A stretch of DNA of 64,000 nucleotides from Arthrobacter sp. fls2-241-R2A-200 (GCF_030209745.1 NZ_JARVRJ010000014.1:111568-175567); one strand, 5' to 3'; shown: positions 35,892-45,643, numbered from the stretch's first letter. The notes: a model not told the origin generated them from the sequence alone. Numbers and translations are program-made.

Positions 35892-36953
35892 ATGACTGAC
35901 ACTTTGCCAGGCGCTGCCAGCCCCAATCCGCTGGACGAAGCCGCCATCACCGCCGCCGTCGAGGATGCCGTCGCAGCAATTGCCGCCGCGTCCTCCCTTG
36001 AAGAACTCAAGGCCGTCCGCCTCGCGCACACGGGTGAGAAGTCGCCCCTCAGCCTGGCCAACCGTGAAATTGGCTCGCTGGCCAAGGAGCACAAGGCAGC
36101 CGCAGGCAAGCTCATGGGCTCCTCCCGTGGGCGTGTCAACCAAGCGCTCGCAGCCCGTACCCAGGTGCTCGAAGCGGAGAATGACGCCCGCATCCTGGTG
36201 GAGGAAACCGTCGACGTCACGGCAGCGCCTCGTCGTCGTCGTGCCGGTGCCCGGCACCCGTTGTCGACCTTGCAGGACCGTGTCTCGGACATCTTCGTCG
36301 GGATGGGTTGGGAAATTGCCGAAGGTCCCGAGGTGGAATCCGAGTGGTTCAACTTCGACGCGCTGAACTTCAAGCCTGATCACCCGGCGCGTGAAATGCA
36401 GGACACATTCTTCGTGGAGCCGCCTGAGGCGCATCTGGTGATGCGCACGCACACCTCCCCGGTGCAGGTTCGCTCCATGTTGGAGCGGGACGTGCCCATT
36501 TACGTGCTGTGCCCAGGCAAGGTGTTCCGCACCGATGAACTCGATGCAACCCACACGCCGGTGTTCCACCAGTTCGAGGGACTCGCTATCGACAAGAACC
36601 TCAGCATGGCTGATCTACGCGGCACGCTGGAGCACTTCGCACGCCAGATGTTCGGTGACGAAGCTTCTATTCGGCTTCGCCCCAACTACTTCCCGTTCAC
36701 GGAACCCTCCGCCGAGCTGGACATCTGGCACCCGGGCGCCAAGGGCGGGCCGCGCTGGATCGAGTGGGGTGGCTGCGGCATGGTCAACTCCAACGTCCTG
36801 CGGGCGGCAGGTATTGATCCGGATATCTATTCAGGTTTTGCCTTCGGCATGGGCATTGAGCGGACGCTTATGTTCCGCAATGAGGTCGGCGACATGCGCG
36901 ACATGATCGAAGGCGATGTACGTTTCAGCGAGCACTTCGGGATGGAGATCTAA
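35892..36953 (+). CDS. pheS: Phenylalanine-tRNA ligase alpha subunit
   Basis: Catalytic subunit of the (alpha-beta)2 class II synthetase charging tRNA-Phe. The 353-residue protein has an N-terminal coiled coil, motif 2 region VFRTDELDATHTPVFHQFEGL (about residues 212-232) and motif 3 GFAFGMGIERTLM near the C-terminus. ATG without a strong ribosome binding site. pheT starts 3 bp after its stop. Confidence 0.97.
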   Translation: MTDTLPGAASPNPLDEAAITAAVEDAVAAIAAASSLEELKAVRLAHTGEKSPLSLANREIGSLAKEHKAAAGKLMGSSRGRVNQALAARTQVLEAENDARILVEETVDVTAAPRRRRAGARHPLSTLQDRVSDIFVGMGWEIAEGPEVESEWFNFDALNFKPDHPAREMQDTFFVEPPEAHLVMRTHTSPVQVRSMLERDVPIYVLCPGKVFRTDELDATHTPVFHQFEGLAIDKNLSMADLRGTLEHFARQMFGDEASIRLRPNYFPFTEPSAELDIWHPGAKGGPRWIEWGGCGMVNSNVLRAAGIDPDIYSGFAFGMGIERTLMFRNEVGDMRDMIEGDVRFSEHFGMEI

Positions 36954-36955
36954 CA

Positions 36956-39499
36956 GTGCGTATCCCACTTTCCTGGTTGCGTGAATTCGCGCAGGTTCCG
37001 GCAGATGCAACGGCCGAAGACGTCATGGCGGACCTGGTAAGGGTCGGTTTCGAAGAGGAGGACGTCCACCGTCCCACGAACGAACTCAGCGGTCCGATCG
37101 TCGTCGGCCAGGTGTTGAGCTTGGTTAAGGAACCCCAGTCCAATGGCAAGACCATCAACTGGTGCCAAGTCCGCGTCGTGCCTGAAGGACAGGAGCAGAC
37201 GCTCAGCGGTAAGGGCATCGATCCTTCCGGCGTGCAGGGCATCATCTGCGGTGCGCACAACTTCGTTGAAGGTGACAAAGTTGTGGTCACCCTTCCCGGA
37301 GCAGTCCTGCCTGGAAACTTCCAGATCTCGGCTCGGAAGACGTACGGGCACCTGTCCGCCGGCATGATCGCCTCCGTCCGTGAACTCGGTATCGGCGATG
37401 ACCATGATGGCATTTTGGTGCTTTCCCGCATTGGTCTCGATCCCGAGGTGGGCACCGACGCGATGGAACTCCTGGGCTTGTATGACCAAGCCGCAGAGAT
37501 CAACGTCACCCCTGACCGGGGATACGCGTTCTCCATCCGCGGCGTCGCGCGTGAGTACGCCCACGCCACCGGAACGTCGTTCGTGGATCCCGCATCGCGG
37601 GTCACCGCACCTGCTTCACTGCACGGTGGTTACGGAGTGAAGCTCAACGACGACGCCCCGATCTACGGCAAGCAAGGTTGTGACCGCTTCGTGGCGCGAA
37701 CCGTCCGTGGAGTGGACCCTTCACGGCCCACCCCGCCATGGATGGCCGCGCGGCTGCGTCTTGCCGGCGTGCGGTCGATTTCGCTGCCCGTGGACATCTC
37801 CAACTACGTCATGCTTGAGCTCGGACAACCGAACCACTGCTACGACCTCGACAAGCTGACCGGCGACATCGTGGTCCGCCGCGCCGTCGCGGGTGAGAAG
37901 ATCACCACACTCGATGACAAGGAACGCAAGCTCGACGCCGAGGACCTGCTGATCACGGACCACTCCGGAGCCATCGGCATCGCTGGCGTCATGGGCGGCG
38001 CGCACACTGAAGTCTCGGACTCCACCACGAACATCCTGGTGGAAGCGGCACACTTCGACGAGGTATCCATTGCCCGTTCCCGCCGGCGCCACAAGCTCCC
38101 CTCAGAGGCCTCCAAGCGCTTCGAACGTGGCGTGGACTGGCACATCGCCGGGATCGCGGCCCAGCGCGTCGTCGACCTTTTGGTGGAGTTGGCTGGTGGC
38201 ACCGCAGACGAGAACGGGACCGACGTCGGGACCGCGCCGGATGCCGTCACCATTGAGCTGCCGGCTGGTTACCCGTCCGCGCGGATCGGCATCGACTTCA
38301 GCGAGGAGCAGATCACCACCTCGCTCCAGGACTTGGGTGCAGTGGTTGAGAAGGGCGGCCCCGGCTACCTGGTCACGGCTCCGAGCTGGCGCAATGACCT
38401 CGAGACCAAGGACGACCTCTCCGAGGAGATCGCCCGCTTGGTCGGTTACGACATGATCCCGGCCACCTTGCCGGTGGCCCCTCCTGGGCGCGGTCTCAGC
38501 CGCACCCAGCAGCAAAAGCGGCGGGTCGTCCAGGCGCTCGCGGACGCCGGCCTGACCGAGGTGCTGTCCTACCCCTTCGTTACGAAGGCGGCAAACGACA
38601 CCTTCGGTGTTGCCGTGGAGGGCCAGGCCCGTCCGGCCCTGAAGCTGGCCAACCCGATCAGCGAGGAGCACGGATACCTTCGGACCTCCATCCTGCCCGG
38701 GCTCATCGAGGTTGCCCGCCGAAACCACTCGCGCGGATTCCGGGACCTCGCGCTGTATGAGGCCGGTTCGGTCTTTCTCCCCGGCGAGAAGCTCGGTACC
38801 GGGTCCATCCCGCCGCTGGGCGTCAAGCCCACGGATGAGGTTCTTGATGAACTGTACGACGGCGTCCCCCACCAGCCGCTTCACATCGGCGCCCTCCTGA
38901 CCGGCCATGATTCCCCAGCCGCGGCGACTCACAAGCCGCGTGCGTGGGACTGGGCCGATGCCATCGACGTTGCCCGGATCATGGCCGACGTCCTGGGGGT
39001 CGAGCTGGTTGTAAGCCAAGGCAGCCATCAAGCCTTCCACCCGGGTCGTGCCGCCCAGCTTGCGCTGCGAAACGGTGACGTGGTGGGTTACGCGGGCGAG
39101 CTTCACCCGAAGCTCCTCGCATCCCACGACATGCCGGCTCGCTCCGTGGCTCTTGAGGTCAATGCAGAGGCTCTGTTCGAGGCGGCCGCTGACGTGATCG
39201 TTGCCAAGCACATCTCAGGGTTCCCCGTTGCGACGCAGGACGTCGCCTTGGTGGTTCCCGAAGGTGTGCCCGCGGATGAGGTGCTGGCCGCGCTGCGTGA
39301 AGGCGCTGGGGAGCTCCTCGAGGACGTTGCACTGTTCGACGTGTACGTTGGACCGGGCATTGAGGACGGGAAGAAATCGCTCGCTTTCGGGCTGCGTTTC
39401 CGTGCCGAGGACCGCACGCTGACCGCTGACGAGGCTTCCGACGCCCGCGCGGCAGCAGTGGCTGTCGCCGCGGAGCGATTTGGGGCTATTCAGCGCTGA
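36956..39499 (+). CDS. pheT: Phenylalanine-tRNA ligase beta subunit
   Basis: Large structural and editing subunit of PheRS. The 847-residue protein has the N-terminal EMAP-like OB domain (GPIVVGQVLSL, residues about 43-53), B3/B4 editing domain with LGQPNHCYDLDKL, B5 domain, and the C-terminal FDX-ACB anticodon-binding domain (ISGFPVATQDVALVVPEG). GTG start 3 bp after pheS. Normal length for actinobacteria. Confidence 0.97.
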   Translation: MRIPLSWLREFAQVPADATAEDVMADLVRVGFEEEDVHRPTNELSGPIVVGQVLSLVKEPQSNGKTINWCQVRVVPEGQEQTLSGKGIDPSGVQGIICGAHNFVEGDKVVVTLPGAVLPGNFQISARKTYGHLSAGMIASVRELGIGDDHDGILVLSRIGLDPEVGTDAMELLGLYDQAAEINVTPDRGYAFSIRGVAREYAHATGTSFVDPASRVTAPASLHGGYGVKLNDDAPIYGKQGCDRFVARTVRGVDPSRPTPPWMAARLRLAGVRSISLPVDISNYVMLELGQPNHCYDLDKLTGDIVVRRAVAGEKITTLDDKERKLDAEDLLITDHSGAIGIAGVMGGAHTEVSDSTTNILVEAAHFDEVSIARSRRRHKLPSEASKRFERGVDWHIAGIAAQRVVDLLVELAGGTADENGTDVGTAPDAVTIELPAGYPSARIGIDFSEEQITTSLQDLGAVVEKGGPGYLVTAPSWRNDLETKDDLSEEIARLVGYDMIPATLPVAPPGRGLSRTQQQKRRVVQALADAGLTEVLSYPFVTKAANDTFGVAVEGQARPALKLANPISEEHGYLRTSILPGLIEVARRNHSRGFRDLALYEAGSVFLPGEKLGTGSIPPLGVKPTDEVLDELYDGVPHQPLHIGALLTGHDSPAAATHKPRAWDWADAIDVARIMADVLGVELVVSQGSHQAFHPGRAAQLALRNGDVVGYAGELHPKLLASHDMPARSVALEVNAEALFEAAADVIVAKHISGFPVATQDVALVVPEGVPADEVLAALREGAGELLEDVALFDVYVGPGIEDGKKSLAFGLRFRAEDRTLTADEASDARAAAVAVAAERFGAIQR

Positions 39500-39518
39500 T
39501 ATTTCTCGAGTAGGGCAA

Positions 39519-39549
39519 AGATCCCCGGGGCCATTGGTCCCGGGGATCT
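39519..39549 (+). terminator. Terminator after pheT
   Basis: 11-bp perfect stem (39519-39529 and 39539-39549) with a 9-nt loop. It ends 13 bp before the next gene's GTG, which may therefore need its own start signals or depend on read-through. Confidence 0.65.
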
Positions 39550-39562
39550 GAGGGAGGGTGTT

Positions 39563-40231
39563 GTGCCGGTGTTTGCGCTTCGCCGCCTCGGTGGCGTGCC
39601 CCTTCCAGATGACATCCCCGAGGCGCTGGGGGAGCCGGCTTACCAGCGTGCGTCCCGGTTCGCCAACCCTGCGGACCGGGATGGGTTTGTCGCCGGCCGG
39701 ATCTCCCTCCAAGAATTTGCCGGGTCGCTCCTCGATGTGGAACCCACAAGGCTGGTCCCCGCTTACGACTGTCCGCAGTGCGGTCCCGGCCGAGACCACG
39801 GCCGCCCCGGTTTCACGCTCGACGGCGGCCCCGCACCTCTGGCGCTCAGCGCCTCCCGGGCGTCGGGCTGGGTGCTACTCGCCGGCGTCGTGCATCCGCC
39901 CGAGGGCCTCCGCCTGGGAGTGGACCTTGAAACGGTAGCTAGGGTTGACTTCGACGGCTTCGATAACGTTGCCCTGACCGAAAACGAGCAACGGTATCTG
40001 CTGACGGTGCCTGACGTGCAACGGGCCGTCGAGCGCGCACGCTTGTGGGCGCGCAAGGAGGCGTGGCTGAAAATGACGGGGGAAGGGCTGCGGCATAACC
40101 CCGCAGAAGTGGATGTCCAGGACCTGGCAGGCCTGTCCGACCTAGACGGCCTGTCCGAGCTCAATAGCCTGTCCGACCTCGGCGGCGCGGACCTACCGGG
40201 CGGACTTGTGGCGGCATTCGCACTGGGTTGA
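39563..40231 (+). CDS. 4'-phosphopantetheinyl transferase superfamily protein
   Basis: A 222-residue Sfp-type enzyme that would move phosphopantetheine from CoA to carrier-protein serines. LGVDLETVARVDF (about residues 113-125) carries the metal-binding Asp and Glu, and ARLWARKEAWLKMTGEGL (about 153-170) is the W-x2-K-E-A motif. A CxxC pair (DCPQCGPG) precedes. The C-terminus has a threefold LSDL/LSEL repeat encoded by 18-bp tandem units (40130-40183). The likely client is the NRPS at 41583-45551. Convergent with the M1 peptidase gene 4 bp away. Confidence 0.88.
   Translation: MPVFALRRLGGVPLPDDIPEALGEPAYQRASRFANPADRDGFVAGRISLQEFAGSLLDVEPTRLVPAYDCPQCGPGRDHGRPGFTLDGGPAPLALSASRASGWVLLAGVVHPPEGLRLGVDLETVARVDFDGFDNVALTENEQRYLLTVPDVQRAVERARLWARKEAWLKMTGEGLRHNPAEVDVQDLAGLSDLDGLSELNSLSDLGGADLPGGLVAAFALG
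40130..40183 (+). repeat. 18-bp tandem repeat, 3 copies, in the PPTase gene
   Basis: Units at 40130, 40148 and 40166 share GCCTGTCCGA(C/G)CT and encode the G/S-LSDL or LSEL repeats in the C-terminal tail. In-frame unit length keeps the gene open. Confidence 0.75.
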
Positions 40232-40235
40232 GCAC

Positions 40236-41570
40236 TTAGCGCAGGGGTGGCAGCGCGGCTTCGTAAAGCCATGGCCGCAGCACCGCAGCAGCATCGAATC
40301 CCGGGATAAACGCATCCGCAGCTTCCACCAGCATTTCGCTTGAAATCGAGCCATGGCGGTTGGCGCCGGTCCAGTGCTGAAGGAAACTGAAGAAGGCTAT
40401 ATCGCCGGCAGCAACCCGCAGGGCATGGACAGCCAAGGCTCCGCGCTTGTAGACGCGATCGTCAAACATCAGCTCCGGGCCGGGGTCGCCGACCAGAAGG
40501 TCCTGGGGTCCGGCGTCGAGCTTCTTCCACGCCGCCGACGCGCGGTCGGCGACGGTCATGGTCCTGGATTCCTCGGACCACAACCATTCCGCGTAGCAGG
40601 CGAATCCTTCGTGGAGCCAGATGTCCTTCCAAGTGGTGACAGTCAGCGAGTTTCCAAACCATTGGTGGGAGAGTTCGTGGGCGATCAGGCGCTGCGCCTC
40701 CCACGCCTCACTCAGGTGGTTGCGGCCAAATATGGACAGCGTCTGTGCTTCGAGTGGAATTTCGAGCTCATCCTCGGTCACCACAGAGGTGTAATCGGCG
40801 AAAGGGTATGGTCCAAAGCAGTCCTCAAACGTCCGCATCATGTCCGGCTGGCGGCCCAAGCCCCTGCGCGCGGCGTCTGCAAGGTCAGGCGTGACGGCCG
40901 CGAATTGGGGAACACGGTGATGGTGATCGTCGCGGTTGAGCGAAACCATGAGGTAGCGGCCGATTTGGACTGTTGCCAGGTAGGTGGCCATGGGCTCGGC
41001 GTGCTCATAAACCCAGGTCTCGCGGCTGGACTTGCGGGACCTGGACACAAGCCGCCCATTGCACACGGGGCGGTAGTTCTCATCCGTGGTAACCGAAATC
41101 AGGAAGCTCGACTTGCTGCGGGGATGGTCGTTGCAGGGAAACCACGAGGCGGCGCCGTTGGGCTGTCCGGCCACCAGCACGCCGTCGGTCAATTCTTCCC
41201 AGCCCACATCCCCCCACAGCCCCCTTCGCGGTTTCGGGTTACCCTCATAGCGGATCTCGAGCGTGAACTGCTGGCCCGGTTTCAAGGTGGAGGCGGGGGT
41301 GAGTACCAGGTGTTCGGCGCGGTGGTTGAACTTCTGGAGCTTCTTGCCGTCCAGTTGAATTTTGCTGGCCCGCAATCCCACCAGATCCAAGACGACCTGC
41401 CGCAGGGGCTCCAGGGCAGTGCACAGCAGGACCGCCTTGCCGATCAGCCTGTTGGAGCCCAGCCTCACATCGAGATCCAGTTCGTACCGATCGACGCGAT
41501 AACTGGTACTGCCATGGTTCAAGGTGTAGGGGTCCGCTGGGTTCGGGGGAGAGCTGGTGGGGTGGGTCAT
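40236..41570 (-). CDS. M1-family metallopeptidase
   Basis: A 444-residue aminopeptidase-like zinc enzyme. HELSHQWFGNSLTVTTW...E gives the HExxH-x18-E zinc site (about residues 295-318). The usual GAMEN motif is replaced by PLEAQTLSIF, as in the short cytoplasmic M1 branch, so exopeptidase specificity may differ. There is no signal peptide. The ATG lies 12 bp after the stop of the NRPS gene on the same strand, so the two form an operon. A role in trimming or degrading the NRPS product or a substrate peptide is speculative. Confidence 0.9.
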   Translation of the reverse strand: MTHPTSSPPNPADPYTLNHGSTSYRVDRYELDLDVRLGSNRLIGKAVLLCTALEPLRQVVLDLVGLRASKIQLDGKKLQKFNHRAEHLVLTPASTLKPGQQFTLEIRYEGNPKPRRGLWGDVGWEELTDGVLVAGQPNGAASWFPCNDHPRSKSSFLISVTTDENYRPVCNGRLVSRSRKSSRETWVYEHAEPMATYLATVQIGRYLMVSLNRDDHHHRVPQFAAVTPDLADAARRGLGRQPDMMRTFEDCFGPYPFADYTSVVTEDELEIPLEAQTLSIFGRNHLSEAWEAQRLIAHELSHQWFGNSLTVTTWKDIWLHEGFACYAEWLWSEESRTMTVADRASAAWKKLDAGPQDLLVGDPGPELMFDDRVYKRGALAVHALRVAAGDIAFFSFLQHWTGANRHGSISSEMLVEAADAFIPGFDAAAVLRPWLYEAALPPLR

Positions 41571-41582
41571 GGTCTGCCCAAT

Positions 41583-44500
41583 CTACTTGAGACGGGGAGC
41601 CTGTGCAGACGGACCCACCCAAGGGCTCACCGGATTCCCCATCCAGTAGGTTCCGGCGGGAACCGTTTCGCCTCGCATCACCAACGACGCCGGACCCACG
41701 GTGCCGCCGTCGCCGATACTGGCCGCAGGGAGGATCACGCCATGCGGGCCCATCGTGGCACCCTTACCGAGCGTGACGGAGTCCAGGCTCATCACGCGGT
41801 CGTGGAACAGGTGGGTCTGGACGACGCACCCCCTGTTGACGGTGGAGTTTTCACCTAATTCAACGAGGTCGGCCTCAGGAAGCCAATAGCTCTCGCACCA
41901 GGTACCGCGTCCAATCGTGGCCCCGAGACCACGCAGCCACCACACCAATGCCGGAGTTCCCGCCGCGGAGCGGGCAAACCAGGGGGCGCTGACCATCTCG
42001 ATGAATGTGTCCACGACTTCGTTGCGCCAAATGAACGAACTCCACAGCGGGTGTTCACCGGCGCGGATAGTGCCCACCAAAACCCACTTCGCAACGATGG
42101 AACTCAGGGCCGCCACGGCGCCGGCGGCGAGCAACACGACCCCGCCCAAGAGCGCTGCCGCCCAGTACCCCCACTCGCGGGCTATCCAGTCGAGGACGAG
42201 CATGACGCCGACGGCGATGCCCACCGTGAGGATCACCGGCACCAAACGGCACAGTTCCCAAAGCGCCCTCGCCAACTTGAGCTTAAGCGGCGGTTGGAAG
42301 GTGCGCGCCTGGTCGGCGCCGACGACGGTGCGGCGCAACCTGACCGGCGGGCTGCCCAGCCATGAGGTGCCGGACTTTGCCTTCGCAGGAGTCGCGGACA
42401 GTACTGCCACCAAGGAGTTTTTGGGAACATTTCGGCCGCCGGCGATCATCCCGGAATTGCCGAGGAATGAGCGTTTCCCGATCTTTGCCGGTGCGATTTT
42501 CATCCAGCCGCCACCAAGTTCATAGGACGCCACCATGGTGTCATCGGCGAGGAACGCGCCGTCGCCGATTGTGGTCATGCGGGGGACCAGCAGCACAGTG
42601 GAGGCCTCGACGTTCTTTCCGACCTTCGCGCCCAGCATGCGCAACCATAAGGGCGTGAACAGGCTGGCGTAGATCGGAAAGAGCAGGTCCCGGGCCATGT
42701 CCAAGAGCCGTTCGGTTGCCCAGACCTGCCAACCGATACGGCTCCTGACCCGGTGGTAACCCTCCGTTAGCCCAAGCCCGAGGAGCCTGGCGGTGGCGAG
42801 GATCAGGAGCAAGTTGCCCAAGAACCACACCACTGCGGCCAGGGGGACGGACATGATGATCTGGGGAATCGCTGATTCCAACGAGTCATGGTTCCGGATA
42901 AACGCCAAGACCAAAAGAGCCGCGAGCAATGCTGAGAGGTAGGGAATCAGGGCAAGGAGCGCCGAGGCGGCTGCGAAGGCGGTTAGCCAAAGGCGGTCCA
43001 CGGCGCTGCTGTGCGAGGTGGCCTCAGGCCAATCGTGTTTCGCTTTCCCGCGCCTGGCAGCAGGAGAGCCGGCCACCAGGTGACCCGCCTTGACCTTACC
43101 CAGCACCGCAGAGCCTGGTTCAACGTGGGCACCTGCGCCGATGGTTGCCCCTGGCATCAGCGTGCTCCTGGAACCCACAACTGCACCGGCACCTACATGT
43201 ATTTGGCCGATGTGGACAGAGTCTCCGTCCACCCACCAGCCGGAGAGGTCCACCTCCGGCTCGATGTTGGCACCGGTTCCCAGGGATAGCAGGCCTGTCA
43301 CCGGTGGGAGGGAGTGCAGATGCACGTCCTTGCCGATTTTCGCGCCGAGTGCGCGGGCGTAGTACGGGACGAACGGCGCGCTCGCCAATCCGATGGCACC
43401 AGCGAGATCCTGGATCTGCTCCGCCAGCCATAGCCGCAAGTGCATCCTGCCCGATCTCGGATAAGTCCCGGGCTTTACCCTGTTGCCCAACAACGCCCTG
43501 GCAGCGACGACGGAGATGCCCATGCGTCCCAAGGGACTCACAAACAAGAGCCATGAGGCCGCGATCCACCACCAGGAAACAGTTGGCGTCGCCGTGAAGC
43601 CGGCGTAGGCCGCCAGCAGTTTGTTGATGGCCATGAGGAAGGTCAGCCAGCGCATCCCGACCAGGATGTGGAGCGGGACGCCCATGAGGACTTGGAAGAT
43701 TTGCGATTTCAGAGCAGTGGGCCGGACGGTGCGTTCCGGCGCGGGACCGGCGGTGCCGCCCTCGGGAAGTGATTGGCGGGCAGTGTCTATCAGTGCCCCA
43801 ATGCGCGGGGTCGCGTAAATGTCTGCCACTGTGATGGTGGGATAGCGGAGCCGGAGCGCAGAAACCAGCTGGGCGGCGGCCAATGATCCGCCACCGTAGG
43901 CGAAGAAGTCCGCATCCAAGGATCCCACGGGACTCCCTAGGACGGATTCCCATTGCTCCACTACCCAGACAGCATCGGGGGGAAGGTTCAGCGCGGCTTC
44001 GCGGGCTTGCGCGGCACCGGCGCCTGCCAGCGGCCAGGGCAATGCACGGCGGTCCACTTTGCCGCTGGTCTTGGTGGGCAGCGAGTCCACGATGGTGAGC
44101 AGGGGAACCAGCGCTGCAGGTAGGCTGCCGCCCAGCTGCGCCCGCGCAATATCCAAGTCAAGCTCGACTCCCTCGGCCGGAGCCAAGTAGCCGACCAGGA
44201 TCTGGTTCCCCGCCGCCGTCGTTTGGACTGCGGCAGCAGCGCCGGCCACGCCGGGGAGGGACTGCAACGCTGCATCCACCTCACCGAGCTCAATACGCCG
44301 ACCACCCAGTTTGACCTGCTCATCCGCCCGGCCCATGAAGATCAGTCCGTCAACCTCGAAGCGCACGAGGTCGCCCGAACGGTAGGCCCGGTCCCAACCG
44401 AAGGTGGGCATGGGCGCGTACTTTTCCGCGTCTTTGGCCGGATCCAGGTACCGGGCCAGCCCGACGCCGCCGATAATGAGCTCGCCAACCTCACCTTCGG

Positions 44501-45551
44501 CCACCGGCAAGCCGTCGGAATTGACGACGGCGAGGTCCCATCCGTCCAGTGGCAGGCCGATCCGAACGGGGCCCGGTCCGCCCAAGGGCGCAGCGCACGC
44601 AACCACCGTAGCTTCCGTGGGCCCGTACGTGTTCCACACTTCGCGGCCGTCCACCGCAAGTCGCTGGGCAAGTTCGGGAGGGCACGTTTCCCCGCCGAAA
44701 ATGAGGAGCCGCACGTTCTCGAGTGCCTCAATGGGCCAGAGGGCGGCAAGAGTGGGAACAGTGGACACTACGGTGATGCCGTGGTTGATGAGCCACGGCC
44801 CCAGATCCATGCCTGTACGTACCAAAGCACGCGGGGCAGGGACCAGGCAGGCACCGTGCCGCCACGCCAGCCACATTTCTTCGCACGAAGCATCGAAGGC
44901 TACCGACAGGCCGGCAAGGACCCGGTCCTGTGGTCCTATGGGATCGGATTGGAGGAAGATGCGGGCTTCAGCGTCGACGAACGCCGCCGCGGAGCGGTGT
45001 TTCACGGCCACGCCCTTGGGCGTTCCGGTGGAACCGGAGGTGAAGATGATCCACGAGTCGTCCTCCAACCCGGGTGCGCCAGGTGCCGGAACGCCGTGCC
45101 GGGGTTCCCTCGGTTCAGCGCGCAGCTGGACATCAAGTCCCGCGCCGACCACGGCCGCGACCTTCGCTTCCCCGAAGACCAACCGCGCACGCTCTTCGGG
45201 ATCGTCGGCGTCGACCGGAACGTAGGCGGCGCCCGCGGTGAGAGTCCCCAAGATAGCGATGTACAGCTCATTGGTCCCGGAGGGGATCCTGACGCCGATC
45301 TTGTCTCCCCGGCCAAGGCCCAGGGAGTTCAACGTGCCCGCGAAGGTGCGCACTGCCAGCATTAGTTCGTGATAGCTCAGCGATTCCTGGCCGTCGTCCA
45401 AGGCCGAAGACTCCGGAAAAGACGCAGCTGTCTCCTCCAGGATGTCCACCAACGTACGTTCGTCAGGGGCAGCGCCGCTTCCCGGCAGTTGGGGACGTGA
45501 CGTGGTCAGGGCAGCGGCGGGCCCGGCCGCCACCGGATGGTCAGTGCTCAC
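41583..45551 (-). CDS. Pls/PosA-type membrane non-ribosomal peptide synthetase
   Basis: A 1322-residue NRPS with the layout of epsilon-poly-lysine synthetase. An adenylation domain (about 30-510: core WIIFTSGSTGTPKG, NTYGPTEAT, YRSGDLVRF, PTKTSGKVDRR) precedes a carrier domain (FFAYGGGSLAAAQ, Ser near 556). Six transmembrane helices follow in three pairs, each before a hexapeptide-repeat left-handed beta-helix (LbetaH) domain (PGATIGAGAHV, FLADDTMVASY, GKGATMGPHGV). No thioesterase or classical condensation domain is present. By hand the specificity residues read D-A-E-S-I-G-T-V-V-K, like lysine-type codes, suggesting a cationic amino-acid substrate. GTG start; M1 peptidase downstream; PPTase nearby. 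Confidence 0.9.
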   Translation of the reverse strand: MSTDHPVAAGPAAALTTSRPQLPGSGAAPDERTLVDILEETAASFPESSALDDGQESLSYHELMLAVRTFAGTLNSLGLGRGDKIGVRIPSGTNELYIAILGTLTAGAAYVPVDADDPEERARLVFGEAKVAAVVGAGLDVQLRAEPREPRHGVPAPGAPGLEDDSWIIFTSGSTGTPKGVAVKHRSAAAFVDAEARIFLQSDPIGPQDRVLAGLSVAFDASCEEMWLAWRHGACLVPAPRALVRTGMDLGPWLINHGITVVSTVPTLAALWPIEALENVRLLIFGGETCPPELAQRLAVDGREVWNTYGPTEATVVACAAPLGGPGPVRIGLPLDGWDLAVVNSDGLPVAEGEVGELIIGGVGLARYLDPAKDAEKYAPMPTFGWDRAYRSGDLVRFEVDGLIFMGRADEQVKLGGRRIELGEVDAALQSLPGVAGAAAAVQTTAAGNQILVGYLAPAEGVELDLDIARAQLGGSLPAALVPLLTIVDSLPTKTSGKVDRRALPWPLAGAGAAQAREAALNLPPDAVWVVEQWESVLGSPVGSLDADFFAYGGGSLAAAQLVSALRLRYPTITVADIYATPRIGALIDTARQSLPEGGTAGPAPERTVRPTALKSQIFQVLMGVPLHILVGMRWLTFLMAINKLLAAYAGFTATPTVSWWWIAASWLLFVSPLGRMGISVVAARALLGNRVKPGTYPRSGRMHLRLWLAEQIQDLAGAIGLASAPFVPYYARALGAKIGKDVHLHSLPPVTGLLSLGTGANIEPEVDLSGWWVDGDSVHIGQIHVGAGAVVGSRSTLMPGATIGAGAHVEPGSAVLGKVKAGHLVAGSPAARRGKAKHDWPEATSHSSAVDRLWLTAFAAASALLALIPYLSALLAALLVLAFIRNHDSLESAIPQIIMSVPLAAVVWFLGNLLLILATARLLGLGLTEGYHRVRSRIGWQVWATERLLDMARDLLFPIYASLFTPLWLRMLGAKVGKNVEASTVLLVPRMTTIGDGAFLADDTMVASYELGGGWMKIAPAKIGKRSFLGNSGMIAGGRNVPKNSLVAVLSATPAKAKSGTSWLGSPPVRLRRTVVGADQARTFQPPLKLKLARALWELCRLVPVILTVGIAVGVMLVLDWIAREWGYWAAALLGGVVLLAAGAVAALSSIVAKWVLVGTIRAGEHPLWSSFIWRNEVVDTFIEMVSAPWFARSAAGTPALVWWLRGLGATIGRGTWCESYWLPEADLVELGENSTVNRGCVVQTHLFHDRVMSLDSVTLGKGATMGPHGVILPAASIGDGGTVGPASLVMRGETVPAGTYWMGNPVSPWVGPSAQAPRLK

Positions 45552-45643
45552 GGCCCCATCTTTCCCCAGGAAGGTGAACGGGAGGTGTCGGACGGATATG
45601 GGTCATCACACCGTGTCGTGCAGGTTTTCGCCTGCCATGCCCA

